This document shows, one piece after another, positions 16,560-25,610 of a stretch of DNA of 64,000 nucleotides. The translations under genes were made by a program, and so were the position numbers. The DNA is from Macrococcus hajekii. Lineage in GTDB: Bacteria; Bacillota; Bacilli; Staphylococcales; Staphylococcaceae. Within the stretch, counting starts at the first letter, position 1, and each line of letters begins with the position of its first letter. Location: positions 1-64,000 of the forward strand of contig NZ_SCWE01000005.1 of assembly GCF_004359505.1 (NCBI RefSeq). The letters run 5' to 3'. Under the pieces are notes generated by a model that did no database searches, was not told the origin of the DNA, and was given only the letters and a program-made list of their open reading frames with translations.

Positions 16560-17361
16560 CAAGTGCCTTTGCAAGTTCCTCCAACCCCTTTGCCATTCTC
16601 GGTCCCGGCCGCGTTATCCAGTCATCATTAAGTGTGATGACCTTTGTTTTATCCAGACCTGGGCGTCCTTTGACCTTTTTGACATATACTTCTTTAGAAA
16701 TACCTGTAGTTGACACCATTACATCCGGCTGTCTTCTCACGACCGTTTCAAGTGCAACCGGCTGCCATCCATGAAGATCGTGAAAGACATTCTCCATCCC
16801 AAGTTGCGTCAGCATATCATCAAACAGAGTCTCACGTCCAGCCGTATAAATATCCGGTTCAGAGGACACCTCAATAAATATTTTTCTTTTTACCAGATGT
16901 TGAAAATGCTGCTTCACGGCAGCAATCTCCTGGTTCAGTTGTTCTGCTACTTTTTGACCCTCCTTTTTATGACCCGCTGCTTCAGCAACCTGCATAATAG
17001 TGTCATCAATATCCTCTATTCTTTTGGCTTCCTTAATATAGACTACTTTGATTCCTTTCTTTTCAAGCGCATCAAGGACTTTCTGCTGACTTGTCCTGGC
17101 AGACTCATGTGTCACAATAAGAGATGGTTTTACGCGCAGCAGCTGCTCTTTATTAAGGTTAAAACCATCAAATTTTTCTTTATTATGAACATCAGCAGGA
17201 TAATCATCGTTCGTCGTAACACCTACGACTTTGTCACCAAGCCCCATCTCATATAATATTTCAGTATTGCTCGGCATCAGACTGACAATTCGTTCTGAAT
17301 CTTGATGTGCCTGACACCCAGACAATAGAAGCAGCAGCAATACAATAATCCACTTTTTCAT
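16552..17361 (-). CDS. BtuF-like substrate-binding lipoprotein
   Basis: A 269-residue class III (single long helix) binding protein. The lipobox is LLLSGC with C16 as the anchor. RIVSLMPSNTEILYEMGLGD and the C-terminal DDWITRPGPRMAKGLEELA are characteristic of cobalamin-type BtuF proteins. In S. aureus the matching pair next to argS is annotated as iron or cobalamin uptake. The ligand is unproven: no cobalamin riboswitch or Fur box was seen in the short gap after argS. Two ATGs are adjacent; 17361 has the better spacing to AAAGGAG. Confidence 0.85.
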   Translation of the reverse strand: MKKWIIVLLLLLLSGCQAHQDSERIVSLMPSNTEILYEMGLGDKVVGVTTNDDYPADVHNKEKFDGFNLNKEQLLRVKPSLIVTHESARTSQQKVLDALEKKGIKVVYIKEAKRIEDIDDTIMQVAEAAGHKKEGQKVAEQLNQEIAAVKQHFQHLVKRKIFIEVSSEPDIYTAGRETLFDDMLTQLGMENVFHDLHGWQPVALETVVRRQPDVMVSTTGISKEVYVKKVKGRPGLDKTKVITLNDDWITRPGPRMAKGLEELAKALDD

Positions 17362-17379
17362 CATCTTCTCCTTTATGCT

Positions 17380-17414
17380 AAAAAAATAGCGGAACTGATG
17401 AGCAGTTCCGCTAT
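17380..17414 (-). terminator. argS terminator
   Basis: A perfect 12-bp stem (17386-17397 with 17403-17414) with a 5-nt loop. It is followed on the minus strand by seven T. Confidence 0.93.
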
Positions 17415-17417
17415 GAC

Positions 17418-19076
17418 TTACATTTTTTCTGGTGCAGATACACCTACAAGAGTCAGTGCATTCTTCAAAGTGATACGAACCGCTTCAATCATCGCAACAT
17501 GTGCCTTTGATTTCTCTTTATCATCTGTCAGCACTTTCTCAGCATTATAGAACTTATGGAAATGGCTTGCCAAGTCCTGGATATAGTTCGTAATACGATG
17601 TGGTGCACGACTTTCAGCAGCTGATTCAATCGTACCTTCGAAATCTGCTACGCGTTTAAGCAGTTCGAATGCTTTGTCATTTGTAATCAGACTGAAGTCA
17701 GCATCCTGTGACACTTCAATTCCCTGCTCTTTTGCAGCACGGATAATAGAACAAATTCGTGCATGAGCATATTGAGCATAATAAACAGGATTATCACTCG
17801 ACTCACTCTTTGCGAGTTCCATATCAAAGTCAAAGTGTGTATCCGCACTACGCATCGTCAAGAAGTAACGAGCAGCATCGATTCCGACTTCATCCATGAT
17901 GTCACGAAGTGTGATAGCATTACCAGTCCGTTTACTCATCTTCATCTCCTGACCGTCTTTCATCAGACGCACCATCTGCATAACTTGTACTTCCAGACGC
18001 TTCGCATCAAACCCTAATGTTTCGAGTGAAGCTTTCAGACGTGGGATATAACCATGATGGTCAGCACCAAACAAGTTAATCAACGTATCATTGCCACGCT
18101 CAATTTTGTCATAATGATAAGCGATATCTGGTAAGAAATAAGTATAAGTGCCATCATTTTTAATAAGCACCCGGTCTTTATCATCACCGAAATCAGTCGT
18201 ACGTAACCATGTCGCATCATCCTGGTCAAAAAGATAACCATTATCCTTTAATTTTGTAAGCGCCGCTTCGATTTTACCAGCCTCATAGAGTGATGTCTCA
18301 CTGAACCAGTTATCAAAATGGACGTTGAAATCAGCTAAATCCTGTTTTAGTTTTCTCATTTCATATTCAAGTCCAAGTTTACGGAATGCTTTAATACGTT
18401 CTGTACTATCCATCTCTTTGTAACTCGCATCTTTACGCGCCAGATCTTCTGCAATACCAATGATGTCTTTACCATGGTAGCCGTCTGCAGGTAACTCGGC
18501 CTCCTCACCTAGCGCCTGCAGGTAACGCGCTTCGATGGAATACGCCAAATTTTCAATCTGTTTTCCTGCATCATTGATATAGTACTCACGTTGAACATCA
18601 TAACCAGCCGCTGCAAGAACATTGGCAAGCGTATCACCTACCGCAGCATTACGCGCATGACCAATATGCAGATCTCCAGTCGGATTCGCCGATACGTATT
18701 CAAGCAGGATATTCTTTGCTTTTTTATCAGTTTGATGACCAAACTGATTCTGCTGCTTTAATACTTGTGGAATTACTTCTGTTAAATAGCTGTTATCCAT
18801 GTAGAAGTTAATAAAACCCGGTCCGGCAATTTCAACTTTTTCAACATGCGCTTTAGAAGCATCAAGATGATTAACAATAAGTTGTGCTATCTCACGTGGA
18901 TTACGTTTCGCCAGTTTAGTGAGTACCATCGCAATATTAGATGAATAGTCACCATTAGCTGTATCTTTCGGTGTCTCAATCTTAATTTCCGGTACGTCCT
19001 CTACAAGACCTGCTTGCAGAATTGCTGTCTTAATTTCTTCAATCAAAGTATTTTTAAGCTGATTGACAATATTCAT
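17418..19076 (-). CDS. argS: Arginyl-tRNA synthetase
   Basis: A 552-residue class I synthetase that charges tRNA-Arg. The N-terminal Add-1 domain (1-110) is followed by the signature [10 protein letters not shown] (HIGH at 137-140) and the KMSK-like loop [10 protein letters not shown] (about 378). The C-terminal anticodon-binding domain ends in [12 protein letters not shown], the usual ArgS terminus. Length is standard. The first four bases overlap the DUF1934 gene, and a strong terminator follows. No T-box leader is present. Confidence 0.98.
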   Translation of the reverse strand: MNIVNQLKNTLIEEIKTAILQAGLVEDVPEIKIETPKDTANGDYSSNIAMVLTKLAKRNPREIAQLIVNHLDASKAHVEKVEIAGPGFINFYMDNSYLTEVIPQVLKQQNQFGHQTDKKAKNILLEYVSANPTGDLHIGHARNAAVGDTLANVLAAAGYDVQREYYINDAGKQIENLAYSIEARYLQALGEEAELPADGYHGKDIIGIAEDLARKDASYKEMDSTERIKAFRKLGLEYEMRKLKQDLADFNVHFDNWFSETSLYEAGKIEAALTKLKDNGYLFDQDDATWLRTTDFGDDKDRVLIKNDGTYTYFLPDIAYHYDKIERGNDTLINLFGADHHGYIPRLKASLETLGFDAKRLEVQVMQMVRLMKDGQEMKMSKRTGNAITLRDIMDEVGIDAARYFLTMRSADTHFDFDMELAKSESSDNPVYYAQYAHARICSIIRAAKEQGIEVSQDADFSLITNDKAFELLKRVADFEGTIESAAESRAPHRITNYIQDLASHFHKFYNAEKVLTDDKEKSKAHVAMIEAVRITLKNALTLVGVSAPEKM

Positions 19077-19483
19077 TGCATTCTCTCCTTATAATCTAGC
19101 TGATATTTAAACTCTCCATGACTGACACCTCGTTCACTGAGCTCATATTCAATGACCAGACGTCCTCCGACAGATAATTTCTTATATTCAAGTTTAGTGG
19201 TATGAACATCCATCACTGTACGACCTGCGGGTGTCTCATACATATTTTGTGTGACCTTGCCTTCGACAAATAAAAAGTCCATATTGATAGCGCCCTGGCG
19301 TGAAATCCTGATCGCACCAGGTTCGAGCTTAACCCTTACCTTTATTATTTCATCGTCTACTTGTTCATTATACAAAAGATAAGGCACGCGTTTTTCAATC
19401 AGCTTACCGATACTTTCACCTTTGAACTTAAGATTTTCATTATTTTGTTTAATTTTCTGCTCAGTTGATACCCATATATCCAT
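19073..19483 (-). CDS. DUF1934 family protein (YwiB-like)
   Basis: A 136-residue beta-rich protein with the DUF1934 pattern: [21 protein letters not shown], then GAIRISRQG and a C-terminal [10 protein letters not shown] strand. In many Firmicutes it sits directly upstream of argS, as here, with an ATGA overlap that couples translation. The fold is lipocalin-like and the function unknown. The ATG at 19483 follows AGGTG; an in-frame GTG at 19492 lies inside that site and was rejected. Confidence 0.9.
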   Translation of the reverse strand: MDIWVSTEQKIKQNNENLKFKGESIGKLIEKRVPYLLYNEQVDDEIIKVRVKLEPGAIRISRQGAINMDFLFVEGKVTQNMYETPAGRTVMDVHTTKLEYKKLSVGGRLVIEYELSERGVSHGEFKYQLDYKERMQ

Positions 19484-19507
19484 ATTATTCACCTGCTAAC
19501 AGTATAA

Positions 19508-19550
19508 CAAAAAATAAAGAAAGCAGGTACAGAGACCTGCTTTCTTTATT
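19508..19550 (-). terminator. Terminator after the ywhD gene
   Basis: A perfect 16-bp stem (19513-19528 with 19535-19550) with a 6-nt loop and A-rich flank. It ends the transcript of the HD-hydrolase and YwhD genes. Confidence 0.9.
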
Positions 19551-19612
19551 GTCCTAGCTATTTTTATAGCTATATTAATCTTACGACTCTAAGCTTAAAA
19601 ATTCAAGTTGCT

Positions 19613-20122
19613 TCACTGTTCTGACACATTTAACTGCGATTTCAGTTCGCTTGGCGCATTATTCCACATCTCAGCATTGTGTTGCTTGAGAAAATCAGCG
19701 AGAATTTTTTTATTATCACCACCAATTTGCTCTAAAATAATATAATGCTTCATTGATTTATCCATCATATTGACATGCTCATGCATCCGCTTGAAGGCAC
19801 GCTTCTTCGTTTTATTAACGAGCATATAACAAGCTGTGACACCGGCATAGTAAGGTCCTTCAGCGCCTCGTTCAGTTGTCACCCAGACCAGCCAGTATGG
19901 TTTTGCATCCGGGCCTTTCACTTCCTCTTCATCGTCTATCCATTTGACCCGCTTCTCTACTTCACTTCTTGCATGCATCGCACCTATATCGATAAATGCA
20001 TGCTGTTCAAGTACATCTATAAAAACAGGGGCCACATTTTCAAGACTGATGGAACCTGCATTCGTTCCTTTATGCCCATCAAGCGGATCATTTTTTATAA
20101 TATTGAATTGAAACTGTGCCAT
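19613..20122 (-). CDS. YwhD family protein
   Basis: A 169-residue protein of the YwhD family, recognised by FNIIKNDPLDGHKGTNAGSI at the start and the central YWLVWVTTERG and YYAGVTACYML. The family is widespread in Bacillales and its role is not established. GAGGTG precedes the ATG at 20122; an upstream GTG overlaps this site. It follows the HD hydrolase gene by 11 nt, so both are probably one operon. Confidence 0.87.
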   Translation of the reverse strand: MAQFQFNIIKNDPLDGHKGTNAGSISLENVAPVFIDVLEQHAFIDIGAMHARSEVEKRVKWIDDEEEVKGPDAKPYWLVWVTTERGAEGPYYAGVTACYMLVNKTKKRAFKRMHEHVNMMDKSMKHYIILEQIGGDNKKILADFLKQHNAEMWNNAPSELKSQLNVSEQ

Positions 20123-20133
20123 TATATTCACCT

Positions 20134-21429
20134 CTAATTTAATTCATTAAGTAAGTTGATGATCGAACCTTTAATTTCTGGATCTTCGATGTTCACAATC
20201 ATTTCCTTTGGATAGTACAGCTTATAATCCATCCGATTAATCCCTGTAATACTATTGATAATAACTGACTGTGTACTGATTTCCTTTATTATGTCCTGAC
20301 GTGTCAGCAGATGAATCGGCTTTCGGTTGTTTTTGGAACCTGGCCTATCATAGTCATAAGGTAAATCGCTGAATGCATCAGAGACAAAATAATATTCAGG
20401 ATCAATCCCTGCTTGAGTGAACAGATCCGTCAGCTCTCCGATCGTGATGACAGACCCGTCAAAAGGCAGATACTTAAAGAGATCTCTATTGACAAAACGT
20501 CGTGATAAATCACTCAATATTGCATCTTCTTCCTCCATCCATTCCTGAAGATAGAAAAATAAAATAGTTTCATCAAGTCTTAAATAATCCTGAACAGACA
20601 CTTCCTCGCTAAAAAATGGCAGGAGATGTCGCGGTACTGAATTGAATGAATAGCCTGTTTCATATAAGACTTTTACACGTTTAAAACAGCGATTCAATAG
20701 CACCTCTCCCCCGCGACTGACCGGATGAAAATAAATCTGCCAGTACATCTGATAGCGGCTCATGAGATAATCTTCTACTGCATGCATGCCGCTTTCTTTA
20801 ATCACAACCTCATCCTCTGTCGGACGCATCAGTCTTAATATACGCTCCATATCAAAGCTACCGTAGCTGACACCAGTATGATAAGCATCCCGCTGCAGAT
20901 AATCCATACGGTCTGCATCAATCTGCGAAGAAATCATAGAGATTACGAGTTTATTCTGATGCGTTTTATTGATGACATCTGCCACTTCCTGTGCAAAACC
21001 TGGATGAACCCGGGACAGCACCGCATTTACTTCAGTATCACCCGTGATAATCGCTTGTGTATAGGCTTCGTGATCAGTACCGAATATTTTTTCAAAACAG
21101 TGAGAAAATGGACCATGACCTAAATCATGAAGGAGCGCCGCACATAATGCAAGCGGTCTATCTTCATCATGCCAGGCAGGTCTATTTCTGAAGATTTCAT
21201 CAATCATTCTTCTGACAATTTCATAGACGCCGAGAGAATGAGTGAATCTTGAATGTTCAGCTGACGGGAATGATAGGTAGAGTGTGCCGAGCTGTTTAAT
21301 ACGTCTTAACCGCTGAAATTCCTTAGTCTTAATAAGATCCCAGATCAACTGATCTCTGACATGAATATAGCGGTGGACCGGATCTTTGAAAACTTTTTCT
21401 TCAGGCATTTTCTGAAATTGATAGCTCAT
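20134..21429 (-). CDS. HD-domain phosphohydrolase (YwfO-like)
   Basis: A 431-residue HD-superfamily enzyme. The metal site is complete: H64 (SRFTHSLGVYE), H101-D102 (AALLHDLGHGPFSH) and D171 (SSQIDADRMDYL). The sequence and size match YwfO-type proteins related to SAMHD1/dGTPase, which cleave triphosphate from (d)NTPs; family members act mainly on dNTPs. The C-terminal half is helical. GGAGG precedes the ATG. It starts the operon with ywhD. Confidence 0.9.
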   Translation of the reverse strand: MSYQFQKMPEEKVFKDPVHRYIHVRDQLIWDLIKTKEFQRLRRIKQLGTLYLSFPSAEHSRFTHSLGVYEIVRRMIDEIFRNRPAWHDEDRPLALCAALLHDLGHGPFSHCFEKIFGTDHEAYTQAIITGDTEVNAVLSRVHPGFAQEVADVINKTHQNKLVISMISSQIDADRMDYLQRDAYHTGVSYGSFDMERILRLMRPTEDEVVIKESGMHAVEDYLMSRYQMYWQIYFHPVSRGGEVLLNRCFKRVKVLYETGYSFNSVPRHLLPFFSEEVSVQDYLRLDETILFFYLQEWMEEEDAILSDLSRRFVNRDLFKYLPFDGSVITIGELTDLFTQAGIDPEYYFVSDAFSDLPYDYDRPGSKNNRKPIHLLTRQDIIKEISTQSVIINSITGINRMDYKLYYPKEMIVNIEDPEIKGSIINLLNELN

Positions 21430-21466
21430 TCGTTTCCTCCAGCATAGTATGGCTTAATTTTACCAT

Positions 21467-21499
21467 AAAAAAAAGAAACGCTCTCGTATGGCGTTTCTT
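21467..21499 (-). terminator. Terminator of the GNAT acetyltransferase gene
   Basis: AAGAAACGC (21473-21481) pairs with GCGTTTCTT (21491-21499). On the minus strand the stem is followed by a T run. Confidence 0.87.
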
Positions 21500-21503
21500 A
21501 GAG

Positions 21504-21980
21504 CTATTGAAGATTCTTCTTCAGTAGTCCGGTCGTAACTTTTTCACCGAAAAGATCTTCTTCATATTCTCTAACCAGTATAAAGTTGTATTTTTCATAG
21601 AAGCGACGTGCGGCATGATTATCGCTCGCGACTTCCACAAACAGCTCCTTATAATGATCAAAAATCTTTAATCCTTCTTCAATTAACTGTCCGCCGATAT
21701 TTTGCCGCTGAAAACCTGGAATGACATAAATAGCCGCTAAATATAGTTCTGTTCCATTGATAAAGTTGGTGAATCCGACGACTTGCTTCTGTTCCTCAGC
21801 AATCAAAAACAGTGAACTATCGAGACGCTTTTCAAGACGTTCATCACTGTATGCAGCTGTCAGAAACTGCGCAATCGTACTTGCAGCGACGATGTTCTGA
21901 TAAGTATCATGCCATGCCATTGTGGCGACACGACGAATCGCTGGAATATCTTCTAATGTTGCTCTTCTTATCTTTACCAT
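21504..21980 (-). CDS. GNAT-family N-acetyltransferase
   Basis: A 158-residue acetyltransferase. It begins VKIRRATLEDIPAIRRV and carries the acetyl-CoA pyrophosphate-binding motif A in YVIPGFQRQNIGGQL. A C-terminal NHAARRFYEKYNF motif B follows. The acceptor substrate cannot be predicted. GAGAGGTG lies 6 nt before the ATG at 21980; a GTG overlapping the site was rejected. It forms a single-gene unit with its own terminator. Confidence 0.88.
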   Translation of the reverse strand: MVKIRRATLEDIPAIRRVATMAWHDTYQNIVAASTIAQFLTAAYSDERLEKRLDSSLFLIAEEQKQVVGFTNFINGTELYLAAIYVIPGFQRQNIGGQLIEEGLKIFDHYKELFVEVASDNHAARRFYEKYNFILVREYEEDLFGEKVTTGLLKKNLQ

Positions 21981-22087
21981 TTTATACACCTCTCAATAAA
22001 AAAAGAAAAGACGGACGTCAGTCCGACTGTTCCGGTCATTGTTATAACTTGATTATACCCCAAAGTTATCAGAATAATAACTAAACT

Positions 22088-23191
22088 TTATTTAAACTGC
22101 AGTTTTTTCAGTAGCAGCTCTCCTAATGGAGTCGCCACCTTAATAAATAAGATATAGAAAATACGCTGTTCAACAGGTAAATGTCTAGCATAGACAAAGT
22201 GATACTCCAGATAAGGTCTTGAGCCACGCGCAAGCTTATAATCCTTAGCTCCTGCGCTATTATTCACCTTCATTTGCTGTTCTTTGGCATATTCGTATAA
22301 CAGGCCACTTGTCATAAAGTATAATCCCTTATAAGACTGATCCATTCCAAAATAGGCAGGAAAAAGCATGTCTCCTTTCTGCTGAACAGCCATAAAAGAG
22401 ACGATGCGTTCCCCTTCTCTCAAAATAAACCATTTAAGTGGCAGATTGTGATAAACGAACTTGAAAAAGTCAGCTGTAAAATGGGGATTATGTATAGAAT
22501 ACTTATCTAAATAGACTTGATTATAGAGTGGCAGCAGCTGCGCGAAATCATCTTCAGAAAATACATCACTGACTGAGAGACCGCTCTTCTCAAGTTTTTT
22601 CAGGTCTTTCTTTAAATCTTTGCGCTCATTTTTACTATGTGTTTCCGCTGGATCGAATATATATATCGCTCGGGAAATAAGTGGTTCGTAGCCCGATGCT
22701 TTCAGTATTTCTTTCAGATGATCTTCACTGATGGTACGAAATACAAGTGCATGCCGTGGGTAACGCCGCTTTAACTCTTCAGTCATCTGACTGATCTGTT
22801 CAAACTGTCCTTCCCTATAAAGCGTAGTCGACATAAATGATGGATAGATTGTCACTGTCTTCTCGCGTGTGCCCTTAAGTAATAACCTGCCCACACCGAG
22901 TAAAAGACTGGCTCCCTTTTTTATCACAGCAGGCATCTTCATCCGTTCTACTTCACTGAACATCTCTTCAATGTACTGACCTGTAAAAGAATGAATCCAG
23001 CTATCCTGATAACTACCTGACTTTACACTATAAGGGATAAGCTGACTGTTCAATATCATGACTTCCACTTTTGCATGTACATTGGTAATACCTCGTTCAA
23101 TACCCTGCATTTTATAATGTAGATAATCCTTTTCTACAGGTGAGTCAATCACCTGATCAAATGGAATCGCTTCAAATCTCGTATAAAACAT
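22088..23191 (-). CDS. GNAT-fold protein paired with an ATP-grasp ligase
   Basis: A 367-residue protein whose C-terminal half (about 190-350) shows a GNAT/FemX-like fold: LKWFILREGERIVSFMAVQ, then YKGLYFMTSGLLYEYA and the family-typical GAKDYKLARGSRP. The N-terminal half is helical and carries a basic, partly hydrophobic region. It directly follows an ATP-grasp gene, which suggests a two-step pathway. AGGGAT lies before the ATG at 23191; an ATG at 23203 has no binding site. The substrate is unknown. Confidence 0.66.
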   Translation of the reverse strand: MFYTRFEAIPFDQVIDSPVEKDYLHYKMQGIERGITNVHAKVEVMILNSQLIPYSVKSGSYQDSWIHSFTGQYIEEMFSEVERMKMPAVIKKGASLLLGVGRLLLKGTREKTVTIYPSFMSTTLYREGQFEQISQMTEELKRRYPRHALVFRTISEDHLKEILKASGYEPLISRAIYIFDPAETHSKNERKDLKKDLKKLEKSGLSVSDVFSEDDFAQLLPLYNQVYLDKYSIHNPHFTADFFKFVYHNLPLKWFILREGERIVSFMAVQQKGDMLFPAYFGMDQSYKGLYFMTSGLLYEYAKEQQMKVNNSAGAKDYKLARGSRPYLEYHFVYARHLPVEQRIFYILFIKVATPLGELLLKKLQFK

Positions 23192-23204
23192 TAAATCCCT
23201 CATT

Positions 23205-24317
23205 TCACAGGCTGATCAGTTCATCATTCCATTCAATATCATATGTTGTAATGGTATTAACCGCTACCTTCTGACGTTTAGCAGATACCCACCACTGGGC
23301 ACCGCTGATCAGTTGTTCAAAGAAAATCACTTTTTCATTCGGGTGCCAGAAAACATCTTTTCCATACTTCAATTTTTCAAATGTATCTCTCTTCGGTTTC
23401 TTCATCCAGTTGAATAATGATACAAAGATAAGCTGTCGTGTCTCATACGTCGGTGTGCAAGTTTCCAGGTTCCAGACAGCTGGCTGCATAAACAGTGCCC
23501 CGTTCGTTGCACGTGGATTGCATTCGATGAAATAGAAGTCACCTGTATGATTGCACTGGATAACATCAAATGCAATCTGATAAGACCAGTTGAGCCTACT
23601 GATGACCGCTTCAATGACAGATTGAAGCTCAGCATTCCGCTGCGACTGGAAATGAGTGGAACAGTTGTAGCTCTCGTGCGTATTAGATAAGTAAAGTGAA
23701 GTTGAAAGGGCCTTACCTTCGTAAGCCATAGAGTATGAGCACCATTCTGTCCCGTAGATAAGTGATTGAATCATAAATGGAAATCCTGCCTCATTCCCAA
23801 ATTCAAGTGAATACCGTGATAATTTGCGAACGGATTGTCCAAAACGACCGAATGGCTGCTTGATGATATATTGTTCCGCGGGATACTTCGTTATAAAAGC
23901 TGTCAGTTCTTTCTTCGTGTATACATAGGCCGTATCAGGCACTTTGAAACCCATCTCACTGATCAGCTGTGTGAAGTTAAACTTATTGTGAACAGACAGC
24001 ATCTTATCGATATCCTCTACCCATACAGGTGCGGCAAGCAGATGTTTACAGTAGGATAAATAAAATGATTCTTCGTTCAAAGGAAGAATATAATCAATAT
24101 CGTGTTCATGAATAATCGCATTGATATCTGCAATATATTCCTGCGTTGAAAAGCGTGGTGATGTTGTGACAATGAATGCTTCAATAAACTTAGAGTTCTT
24201 GATGCTGACCTTCGTTGTTGAATCTGTCAGATAAACCTGATTACCTAATGCGACCTGCTGCTGAACGACTGCGTAAGAAATCGGAGCACGGGCACCTGTC
24301 ATCAAAATACGTTTCAT
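23205..24317 (-). CDS. ATP-grasp family ligase
   Basis: A 370-residue ATP-grasp enzyme. It has an N-terminal pre-ATP-grasp Rossmann part (ILMTGARAPISYAVVQQ), then the ATP-binding lobe with QYIIKQPFGRFGQSVRK and the Mg2+ site FYFIECNPRATNGALFM. It resembles carbamoyl-phosphate-synthase-like ligases that join a carboxylate to an amine. The product is unknown. The GNAT-fold gene starts just after its stop, so the two are likely one operon. Confidence 0.83.
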   Translation of the reverse strand: MKRILMTGARAPISYAVVQQQVALGNQVYLTDSTTKVSIKNSKFIEAFIVTTSPRFSTQEYIADINAIIHEHDIDYILPLNEESFYLSYCKHLLAAPVWVEDIDKMLSVHNKFNFTQLISEMGFKVPDTAYVYTKKELTAFITKYPAEQYIIKQPFGRFGQSVRKLSRYSLEFGNEAGFPFMIQSLIYGTEWCSYSMAYEGKALSTSLYLSNTHESYNCSTHFQSQRNAELQSVIEAVISRLNWSYQIAFDVIQCNHTGDFYFIECNPRATNGALFMQPAVWNLETCTPTYETRQLIFVSLFNWMKKPKRDTFEKLKYGKDVFWHPNEKVIFFEQLISGAQWWVSAKRQKVAVNTITTYDIEWNDELISL

Positions 24318-24426
24318 CTATCCGGATCCACCCTTCACTTCATAGTATCTTCTCTTTCACTATAGCAACGAGATGTAAAGATGCTGTAAATTTGCGCTAA
24401 AGAAAATGTAGTGAATTGTAAAGGAC

Positions 24427-24456
24427 AAAAAAAGAAGAAGACCAGGTCTTCTTCTT
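24427..24456 (-). terminator. Terminator after the DUF1450-like gene
   Basis: AAGAAGAAGACC (24432-24443) pairs with GGTCTTCTTCTT (24445-24456), with an A run on the left that reads as T on the minus strand. It ends the pta–lipL operon. Confidence 0.87.
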
Positions 24457-24781
24457 ATTTCATACGTTTCGCTTTAATTTTAGCTTCCTGTTCTTCCATA
24501 CGACGCTTACGCTCTTCATTCCGTTTAGCAAGACGTGCTTCTTCTTCCGGATCGCGTTTTTGTGCAAGTCGTTTTTTGACTTTTTCCATCAATTCTTCTT
24601 CTGTATGAGCAGCACATGGACGATTGTTCACAAATGCGAATGTTTTCTTTCGTCCGGGACCACAGTAGGATTGACATGCGACTTCTACTTCAGCATCTGG
24701 ATCGATTTTTTCGAGTTTAGGTAAAAGCGTTCGCAGGTTAACAGCCTGACAGTCATCACAGACTTGAAACTTATTGCGCAT
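24455..24781 (-). CDS. DUF1450-like cysteine protein with a charged tail
   Basis: A 108-residue protein. The first about 70 residues resemble DUF1450 (YuzB-like, thioredoxin-like ferredoxin fold) with four cysteines: C8 and C11 in VCDDCQ, then CQSYCG. The motif [18 protein letters not shown] is the recognisable core. Residues about 70-108 form a very charged helix ([20 protein letters not shown]). It overlaps the lipL end by 11 bp, suggesting co-expression with pta–lipL. A redox or metal-binding role is a guess. Confidence 0.72.
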   Translation of the reverse strand: MRNKFQVCDDCQAVNLRTLLPKLEKIDPDAEVEVACQSYCGPGRKKTFAFVNNRPCAAHTEEELMEKVKKRLAQKRDPEEEARLAKRNEERKRRMEEQEAKIKAKRMK

Positions 24782-25610
24782 TGTTATTCACGTCCTCCAT
24801 ATTTTTTATCATTTTTTTATTGCGATCAATCATTCTATCAAAGTAATCATTATACAACGACCAAGTCTCATCTGTCATCTCTACCATTGATAATTCTGCA
24901 TTCAGTGCCTTCATAGCAGCAAGTAATTTAAAAAGTGTTTCCTCAACAGTGAGTTCAAAACCGAGCAGTTCGCTTAGACTTGCCATATCATCCGGATGAA
25001 TATCGGGATAAATGAATTTAGTTGATTCACCTTTCAGTGCCAGCTGATAAAACTCTCTCATCAACTGCGCTCGCTCGCTACCACTGCCTTCTACACAGAG
25101 ATAGATCTGTACAGCTACGCCGCCTCGCACACGACGCTGTGAAATCCCGGCAAATTTCTTATTATCAATACTCAGATCATAGCTACCCGGACAATATGAA
25201 TGTTCAATTTCCTTCGCTTCAATAACCACGCCGTAATCCTTGAACATCTCCCTGATCAGCTCATACATCAGTTCATAGCCACCATCTATAGAAAAAGACT
25301 GTCCTCCCCTAAAGATGAGAGAGATATTGAGGACTCCTCCATCGAGAACCACGCCGAGACCACCGGAATTACGGACGATGGCGCCATACCCCTGATCAAT
25401 CAGATAATCAACACCTTCTTTCAAGTAAGGCAGCCTGCTGTCATGAATACCTAGAATAACGACATGCTGATGCACCCATGTTCGCACAACGCTATTCCAG
25501 TCCTGCTGTCCGACTAAATGACAGAAGGTGTCATCAAAACTGAAGGACTGCATAGGCTGCAGTCCTGTCGTGTGATCAATATATTGCCATTCGTCCTGAA
25601 ACTTGGACAT
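24771..25610 (-). CDS. lipL: Octanoyl-[GcvH]:protein N-octanoyltransferase
   Basis: A 279-residue member of the lipoate/biotin ligase superfamily. It matches LipL (YwfL), which moves octanoyl or lipoyl groups from GcvH to E2 subunits of 2-oxoacid dehydrogenases. The substrate pocket motif is [20 protein letters not shown]140 in [10 protein letters not shown] is the position of the LipL acyl-thioester cysteine, followed by [10 protein letters not shown]. Classical LplA ligases lack this cysteine. TAATG overlap with pta means tight coupling, as in S. aureus. Confidence 0.9.
   Translation of the reverse strand: MSKFQDEWQYIDHTTGLQPMQSFSFDDTFCHLVGQQDWNSVVRTWVHQHVVILGIHDSRLPYLKEGVDYLIDQGYGAIVRNSGGLGVVLDGGVLNISLIFRGGQSFSIDGGYELMYELIREMFKDYGVVIEAKEIEHSYCPGSYDLSIDNKKFAGISQRRVRGGVAVQIYLCVEGSGSERAQLMREFYQLALKGESTKFIYPDIHPDDMASLSELLGFELTVEETLFKLLAAMKALNAELSMVEMTDETWSLYNDYFDRMIDRNKKMIKNMEDVNNNAQ

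Noticed and set aside
17362..17379. Cobalamin riboswitch for the BtuF/BtuC-like pair
   Set aside because: The gap between the argS terminator and the binding-protein gene is too short and carries no B12-box.
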